From positions 124,001 to 188,000 of the forward strand of contig RMBW01000034.1 in NCBI GenBank assembly GCA_004009845.1: a stretch of DNA of 64,000 nucleotides, given 5' to 3'. The position numbers and the translations under genes are program-made. This DNA comes from Davidsoniella eucalypti (taxonomy: Eukaryota > Ascomycota > Sordariomycetes > Microascales > Ceratocystidaceae). The notes below the pieces were generated by a model. The model worked only from the letters and a program-made list of their open reading frames with translations. It was not told the origin of the DNA and ran no database searches. Below, piece after piece: positions 57,973-64,000 of the stretch. Each line of letters starts with the position of its first letter. Position 1 is the first letter of the stretch.

Positions 57973-60675
57973 TTACATTTGTTGTTCAACTCGCGGCACA
58001 GGCGGTGGACTCGTGCCTTTGCGCTTGAAGAACGTGAATGCGTTCATACGGAATCGACTTGGCTTCTTCTTGAGGGCTTTTCCTTCTGCCCTGCCGATGC
58101 TGCTTGAAGTCGAAACTGTAGAGCCTTCCGGTGACCGTGAGTAGCCATCGAGGTTTGATGGTGTCGGTGTAGATGAGTCATCGGGGAATACTATCCGCAC
58201 CGGAACATCTTGCGTCTCGTCGTGGGATGATTGACTGTTGATGCTGGTTCCACGTGTGCTAGGCGATAGTGGCAGCTTGCCAGTCGTGCTGTTGGCTTGG
58301 GATGCCCATTCACCAGATAACGGGCCATTAGAGCTGCTTTCGGTAGTGTCACTATGTCGTTGTTTGCCGTTGTTGATAAGTCCTGATTCTGGGCATTCCG
58401 GTAGCCTCCGGGTGTTGAATGGGTCACTGGAGGCGAAGTCGGCAACACTGTCAAATGTAGTGGGCGCGACACCGAGGTTGCGTAATGATGTTGCAGAACT
58501 GTAATCTCTTGCATCGGCCGGCGGCATGATTGTATGAGGGCTGACTGGCATAGAGTCTGTAACCAAGGATAGTCGTGCTGCGCGATCGCGTCCCCGAGTG
58601 TCGTGGAGGCCTAGTGTGCGGTCGTCGTGCTCCATTGGGCTGGGCGGGTTCTCGGTACCGTGGTCATCAGTCAACTTTGGGGGCTCATCGATATCATAGG
58701 TCGAGTTCTTCAAACGAAGTTTGTTGGGTCTCCGTCTAAGCTGGCCCTTTTCGAAGAAGGCCTTGTTCTGAATAAGCTGGTCGACAGTGTACTGCATGTT
58801 GGGCATGACAGCAGCTACGCCCTGGAATAGTGGGATGGCAAAAAGGTTCATGAAGCCCAGCTGAGACTTGCAAAGAGACTCGGAGTCCTGCTTTGGTGCT
58901 GACATAAGGGAAGACTTGATTTGCAAATCGTTTTCCATGTTCCATTGACGCGCAAACTCGTCCGAGAGGATGTACATCCATTCTGAGGCTGTGTCCAGAT
59001 CACGGGCAACATTGCAGATATCAGCACATTTGATGATTAGAGAGCACGCCAAAGACTTTTGCTCCAGGACGGTGGTAGCATCCCAATCAGCGGTGCTGTT
59101 GTTCTCTTGAAGCTTTGCAGTGACGGCACTCAACTTCTTCATGTAGTCGAAGTGAAGACCCATATCGGTAGCCAAGATACTGCTAATCATGAGCTTACGC
59201 ATTTTAGTATCTTCGAAGGCAGAGTACCAGTAACGACGTAGAATCTGCGAGTATGCGGCGCAGTGGAAGGATTCAAGGACTGAGCGGTCGTTGTACAGTT
59301 GAGCCAGGGGTGCGTTCAGAGTCACAAGAAAGCCATTGTTAACACCGGGGTGGCCGACATCGTGACCAATGGCTGTGATGAGGAGCGTCAGTGCTTCGAA
59401 GGGCTCGATGAGGGTGGCCATGGGCGATTTCTTAGGCAACGGCCGTTGCGCCCCAGGAACGTATGGGTATGGTGGTAGTGATCCAAGGTTGACGAGAAAA
59501 CTAAATGTTGCTTGCAGAACATCCACAACATGTGAGAAGTTGTGATAGGGGACAAAACTGTTGTATGCAGCTCGGCAAGCCACCAGGTAGTTTATGAGTT
59601 GTTCAGTGGAGATACGCCACTGCTTCAGCTCTGGCATCACCAAGGCATGCTTGAACATGAGCATACCCGCATATAGCAGTTCGTCATCGTTGAAAGCATG
59701 AGCTGAGAAGTTCCATTTTCCAATGGCTTCGGCAATTCTTGCTTGGCTTTCCGGGAGAATCGAAATCTTAGCCTGTGTCATGATATCGTCCTCGCCACCA
59801 AAGCGGCAGATGCCCTTCATGAGGCCAGCAACCATGGCTTCGCGTAAATACGAGTAGGGCTTTTCGTCGTTGACGCCCACCCACGACCGCTTCCGGCCGC
59901 GGCGTACTTCCATCATGGCCTGTTGCTCGCGTTGGGCATCTCTGTGAGCACGATATGCATGTACCTCGAGACTAGTAACACACTTCTGGTTCATGGGACC
60001 AACAATGACATCAGTGGCTCCCAGGTCGAGGCAGCGCCGTAATAATCTCTTGTCGACCCATTCGGAGGTGTTGATCGGTTGTGAAGGGAACTCGTGAAGT
60101 GCTGTTGTTGAGGGTGACATGGGACCAATAGGGTAGCTGATGACGGGTATGGCAACAATGAGCTTCGACTTGCTGCGAAGGTGTGCTTCTGTCATGATAC
60201 GCTGTAGTAGTTTCAAGCCATATACTTCTTCGTCGGGTGTGTGGATCTCATGTTCTCTGTTTCCGGGAGAACTTTCGCGGGCTGTTGGCGTAGGGGGAAT
60301 CTCTTCATCATACGGGGTGTCGATCAAGACAATGAATGGCTTGAGCTCGTCGATTCCGACAGAAGCCTCAAGTAGGTGAATGAGGGTAGATATACAAGAC
60401 GCGCCAGTAGCACATGTGTGAACTAGAAAAAAAGAATGCCAAGTTAGCGACTACTACCCATTGTTTTGTTTATTTAAACTATGTAAGATTGGCTTACCAT
60501 CGGTGTACTCGAGTAGAGGTTGTAGAGCCTCAGATATTTGACGGGACTCTTTAAGTCTAAGTGATCTGTTAGAAGCATCGGTAGCGTGAAAGCGCGCCGG
60601 TACTAGACGTTCATACTTGACGTCCTTGTGTATGAATATAACGTGAGAAAGTGAGGAGTCCATGTCGGGCGGCAT
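57973..60675 (-). CDS. PDE2: class I 3',5'-cyclic nucleotide phosphodiesterase
   Basis: Predicted 875-residue protein from two exons: 60498-60675 and 57973-60422 (75-nt intron, phase 1). Residues 1-240 form the fungal N-terminal region, beginning 'VIFIHKDVKYERL' and including 'IDELKPFIVLIDTPYDEE', which resembles a degenerate receiver-like domain. The catalytic HD domain follows: 'YHNFSHVVDVLQ' (first metal His), 'LLITAIGHDVGHPGVNNGF' (HD pair), 'LIIKCADICNVAR' (metal Asp) and 'LGFMNLFAIPLFQG', where the last Gln-Gly fits the base-binding position. The C-terminal 230 residues are disordered, Ser/Thr/Pro-rich and end basic. The enzyme hydrolyses cAMP (probably also cGMP) and damps PKA signalling. 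Start choice: Met at 60675, with another in-frame ATG 12 bases on. Confidence 0.94.
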
Positions 60676-62747
60676 TGGTTAAGCATCCAGTCATGCGACT
60701 GGAGTGCTGGCAAATGGAGGCCTGTCGCAAGTTTTGAGCGGTAGACCAGATTAAATGCTGATTGCTGGTCGTCTGCGCCGGAGTGGCCTTGAATGGGATT
60801 TTGTGAGAAGGAAAAGAAAAGAAAAGAAAACAAAGATCCAAAGTTTTCGCTAAGCAGCTATCGGTGCCAAAGGATAGGATGGTGAGAGCGTTATTGTAGT
60901 CGGTTATGAAGGGCAAAAAATTGGAGTTGGCGAGTGAGTGACGGATAGACTAGTGGAATAAACAAAAGCACAGCTACTAGTACTACCGGGACATCTAGTC
61001 TAGAGGCAAGTGCGGCCACTAAGATATAGCCGGTTTGAGGATAGTGCGAAGCTAGAAAACGACGGCGTAGGAATCCAGAAGACCCGGTTTGAAGTCTTGA
61101 TTTCTATGGAGATCGCGCAGTCCGATTCGACAAGAGCGACTAAGAGAGAAAAATAGGGCCAGAAAAGATGGCGTCTAAACGGGCAGAGAAGAAAAGTCAG
61201 ATACGAATTGAATATGATCCAGGCATTGTCAGGCTTTAGCTGCGCAGCGATGAAGAGAAGAGAATCAGGTGCGAAAGGCGTTTGAAAGGTAAATGATGTG
61301 CAGCGCTGTAGCGAGAAGATGGCGCATAATAGCTACAAGATATGTAGCAGGCAGGGTAAATGAGGGTAAATGAACTGGTGCGCGACCTGCAGCACAGCGT
61401 CCCACACCAAGCAAGCGAGCTAGCTAGCTAGCAGGCGATATGGGAATTGATTAAATCTGTAAACTATCGCAGATATCGCTGACATGTATATTCACCACGA
61501 CTTTTGCAGCAGCCTGGCCTTCAGTTGTCTGCGTCTCTTGCTTGATATCTAGTCTGCTGTTGTGCATTGACTGGAACTTGCTTGGGGGCGAAGATGAAAG
61601 CTGGGAAAGAATGCTCGGCAAGTCTTTTGTTCTTCTTGTTCAGATCAAATGTCTTAATTCCACAGCACATTGCAGCACCTCTGTTCCTTTTTGCTTCCAA
61701 ATATGCTTCCAGGCGCGCGCACGGTAACAATAGAAATCCAGACAATCTTACGGTACACAGCAGCACCGCGGTAACATGGAGAAGCAAATAGTGAGACTGC
61801 AGAATCCAGAGCCGCTCGCAGACTTAGGAGTAGCAAGAGACACAGGCGAGGGACGACGAGCACAGGGAAAAGAAGACAGAACCAGGTGCCGGTCGAGACG
61901 GATAATAGAATGGAGGCCAGCCTGTAATTTCTGGAGGATATTCGAAGACTTACACTATTTTTGAAGGCTATTGGCAGGCCAAGAATGTCGATTTGGTTGA
62001 GTGATGCTGGGCGAAAGCACAGATTCGCGAACTTCAGCAAGACAACACAGCAGGAAAAGAATACTGATACCGGGTGTCGATAGAAGAGATGCGATAGGGG
62101 AAGGATGATTGGGTGATCGTGTTTCGGGTTTACATGTAGTTGATGCGGCCCAAAAAAAAAAAAACCTCGAGCGATGTATGGTAGATTTAACAGCGAGCAA
62201 GCTGACGGCGTCGATCGGGTGGCTCAGCTACAAATGCAAAGTTTGCCGGAAGATAGAGAGGGCAGTGGTGACGATGTTGATTGTTTATGTTGTCGTCGTA
62301 GCTCTCAAAGGTTGCAGTGGCGAGAAGAGCGCACAAAGGTGTGAAGAAGCGAATGGGTAGTTCTTGGCGGTTCAGAACCAGATATTTCGTCGGGAAGAAT
62401 ATGTGCGATGAGATGTGTAGAAAGGGGTGCTGACAGAAGCCGGAAATCGACGATTGGAGTAACCGGGTGACAAGTAGAAGAATCGATGAGAACGGTGGTA
62501 ATAGCGAGGGTGGTGTGTGTATGAATCACAATATAGGACGGCTAGGAAAGGCGAGACAAAGTGAATAGGAGCAGAAGAGATAGAGATGTCGATGGAGAAA
62601 GAGTCTAATGAAATGTCGAAGAGGCCTAGAAGGAACGACGAATAGGAAAGAAAAAGAGCAAAAGACAAAAAGAAACGATAGACTATGAAAAGGTCTACAA
62701 GAAGGCCAAGCGAGCACAAAGGCCGACTGATGATAGAGAAAGAACAG

Positions 62748-62771
62748 AAAATAAAATAAAATAAAATAAAA
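62748..62771. repeat. (AAAAT)n microsatellite
   Basis: Five units of a five-base A/T repeat in the purine-rich upstream region. Confidence 0.85.
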
Positions 62772-63110
62772 AGAATAGAATAGAAATCTCAATAAAAATT
62801 AGAAGAGTACAAGAGGAAAATGAGAAGGAAAAAAGAAGACGAGTTGGTCAAGTTTGTGGCAACGAGTACTAATACAGACTGACAGGCGGGTTCAGGTGCA
62901 GCAGTAGCGGCGGCGCCAGTTTAGCCAGCAAGGAAAAGAGGAAATTGCTACAAAGGGAATTCGTCAAAGAAGACGAGGAAGGTGCGTGATGCTGGCCAAA
63001 GCTAGAAGGGACCTGAGTTGCAGCTACTACGCTACTACCTGGTAAATAGATTTCGGTCGCTTAGGGAAGACAAGCTCTGAGTCCAGCCTGGCTGCAGATT
63101 GATAAATCTT

Positions 63111-63141
63111 TCTTTTTTTTCTTTTTTTTTCTTTTTTTTTC
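63111..63141. repeat. tandem C-T9 decamer repeat
   Basis: Three near-identical units of one C followed by eight or nine T bases. Confidence 0.85.
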
Positions 63142-64000
63142 ATTTTGATATGTTGTGCTTTCACGGACAAACATAATGCAACTTGCCAGCCTGTGGAAAA
63201 AAAAAAAAGACGAATGTAATACATGGCAAGAATTAGGGACAGTCACTGGAATTATCGGTATATCATGCTGTCTAACGAAGCCAAGTGGACGAATAAGGTA
63301 TACATGTTCTCTACGACGCTTCAAGCTCCGGTCGGTAATCCAGTATCATTACATCTACCGAAGCTACTCAGATCAAATGCCTTGCATACACCGTTCCCCT
63401 CCGATCGCAGAGAGATAGAGACGGGAAGAATAAGACAGCAGATAATAGGCAATCATCGACAACCCAAATGATGGGTGACGGGCCATTTGCTGTCTTGTGC
63501 CCGGCCCATCAATCCCCGAGCCAGCCCAGGAAGAAAAGCACACGCTGCCCTCTAAAGTACAGACGCATAGTAGTAAGACGAGTTGTCTTCTTTCCTGCTG
63601 CTCGACAAGGGCACTGCCAGATAAGCTAGGTCAAGCATATAGTATAGGGGGGGAGGTTACCGGGGAAAGGGCCACTATGCAGGCGTTGCTCTGAGAGAAG
63701 CCCGGCAGCCGACAGGGTTCTAGTTAGAAATACTTTTTTTATTTCTCTTTCCCTTCTTCCTTCCACTGATCGTCTTCCCATAGTCTGACAGCGACATGAC
63801 TATATATATGTCAATATAAAACAAAATAAGATAACAAACGCAGAGAGGGCGAGGAATGTGCAAATATCATGTATGAGTATGCAATACTTTGCCGCATACA
63901 TGGCTAGTGACATCACCACACACTAAAAAAATTAAAAATTAAATTAAAAATAAAAACCCAAAGAGCTATAGTTGTATGCGAGCCTACCAGGAATATTCTT

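Larger units (their letters stand above)
60676..64000. other. gene-free region upstream of the phosphodiesterase, to the window end
   Basis: 3.3 kb with no supported gene. The plus strand is purine-rich to about 62.9 kb. It includes CTAGCTAGCTAG units near 61420, an (AAAAT)n run at 62748-62771 and a tandem C-plus-T9/T10 repeat at 63111-63141. Part is the phosphodiesterase promoter. No RNA gene is recognised. Confidence 0.5.

Noticed and set aside
1..64000. tRNA, rRNA, snRNA genes and CRISPR arrays
   Set aside because: I looked for T-loop (GTTCRANNC) boxes with pairing stems and for known snRNA cores. Candidates near 24083 and 56070 lacked a matching stem. No regularly spaced repeats were seen.

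Overview
The window is nuclear DNA from a fungus. Genes carry one to three short spliceosomal introns (35-225 nt) with GT/AG ends and, in several cases, a clear ACTAAC-type branch site. The gene set is eukaryotic and fungal: HEATR5/Laa1, Pet100, a Ste23-type insulinase, an NDUFS6 complex I subunit, carboxypeptidase Y, a class I cyclic-nucleotide phosphodiesterase and the remains of a Bck1-like MAPKKK. A complex I subunit argues against a Saccharomyces-type yeast. Gene spacing, a Crinkler-type gene and abundant decayed mobile DNA suggest a filamentous, possibly early-diverging lineage, but placement below 'fungus' is only a guess.

Layout. 1-3.4 kb: gene-poor, with at most the tail of one gene at the left edge. 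3.4-12.7 kb: housekeeping block, LAA1/HEATR5 (minus), TACO1/YebC (plus) and PET100 (minus); the last two converge and both serve cytochrome oxidase biogenesis. 13-21.3 kb: accessory, decayed island. It holds a 429-bp inverted-repeat element abutting a broken oligopeptide transporter, an intact intronless 845-codon Crinkler-like NTPase-nuclease gene, and a MAPKKK pseudogene cut off by the 3' end of a LINE-like element. 22.2-23.4 kb: one unrecognised disordered protein. 25.8-26.4 kb: a frameshifted FAR1/MULE-like remnant. 26.6-30.0 kb: insulin-degrading enzyme. 30-38 kb: a long gene desert whose only clear occupant is an internally deleted pogo transposon with near-perfect 49-bp terminal repeats.

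38.0-60.7 kb: second housekeeping block. It contains MPP6 with an added zinc knuckle, NDUFS6, YjbQ, CFIm25/NUDT21, carboxypeptidase Y, a large UBP12/USP4-type deubiquitinase and the phosphodiesterase. 60.7-64 kb is the strongly purine-biased region upstream of the phosphodiesterase, with no gene seen.

The conserved genes are independent cellular functions (membrane traffic, mitochondrial translation and respiratory assembly, RNA 3' processing and decay, vacuolar proteolysis, ubiquitin removal, cAMP turnover), not a pathway cluster. The distinctive biology lies in the accessory stretches: an apparently intact Crinkler-type effector-like gene surrounded by dead genes and transposon debris, and a non-autonomous pogo element that looks recently mobile.
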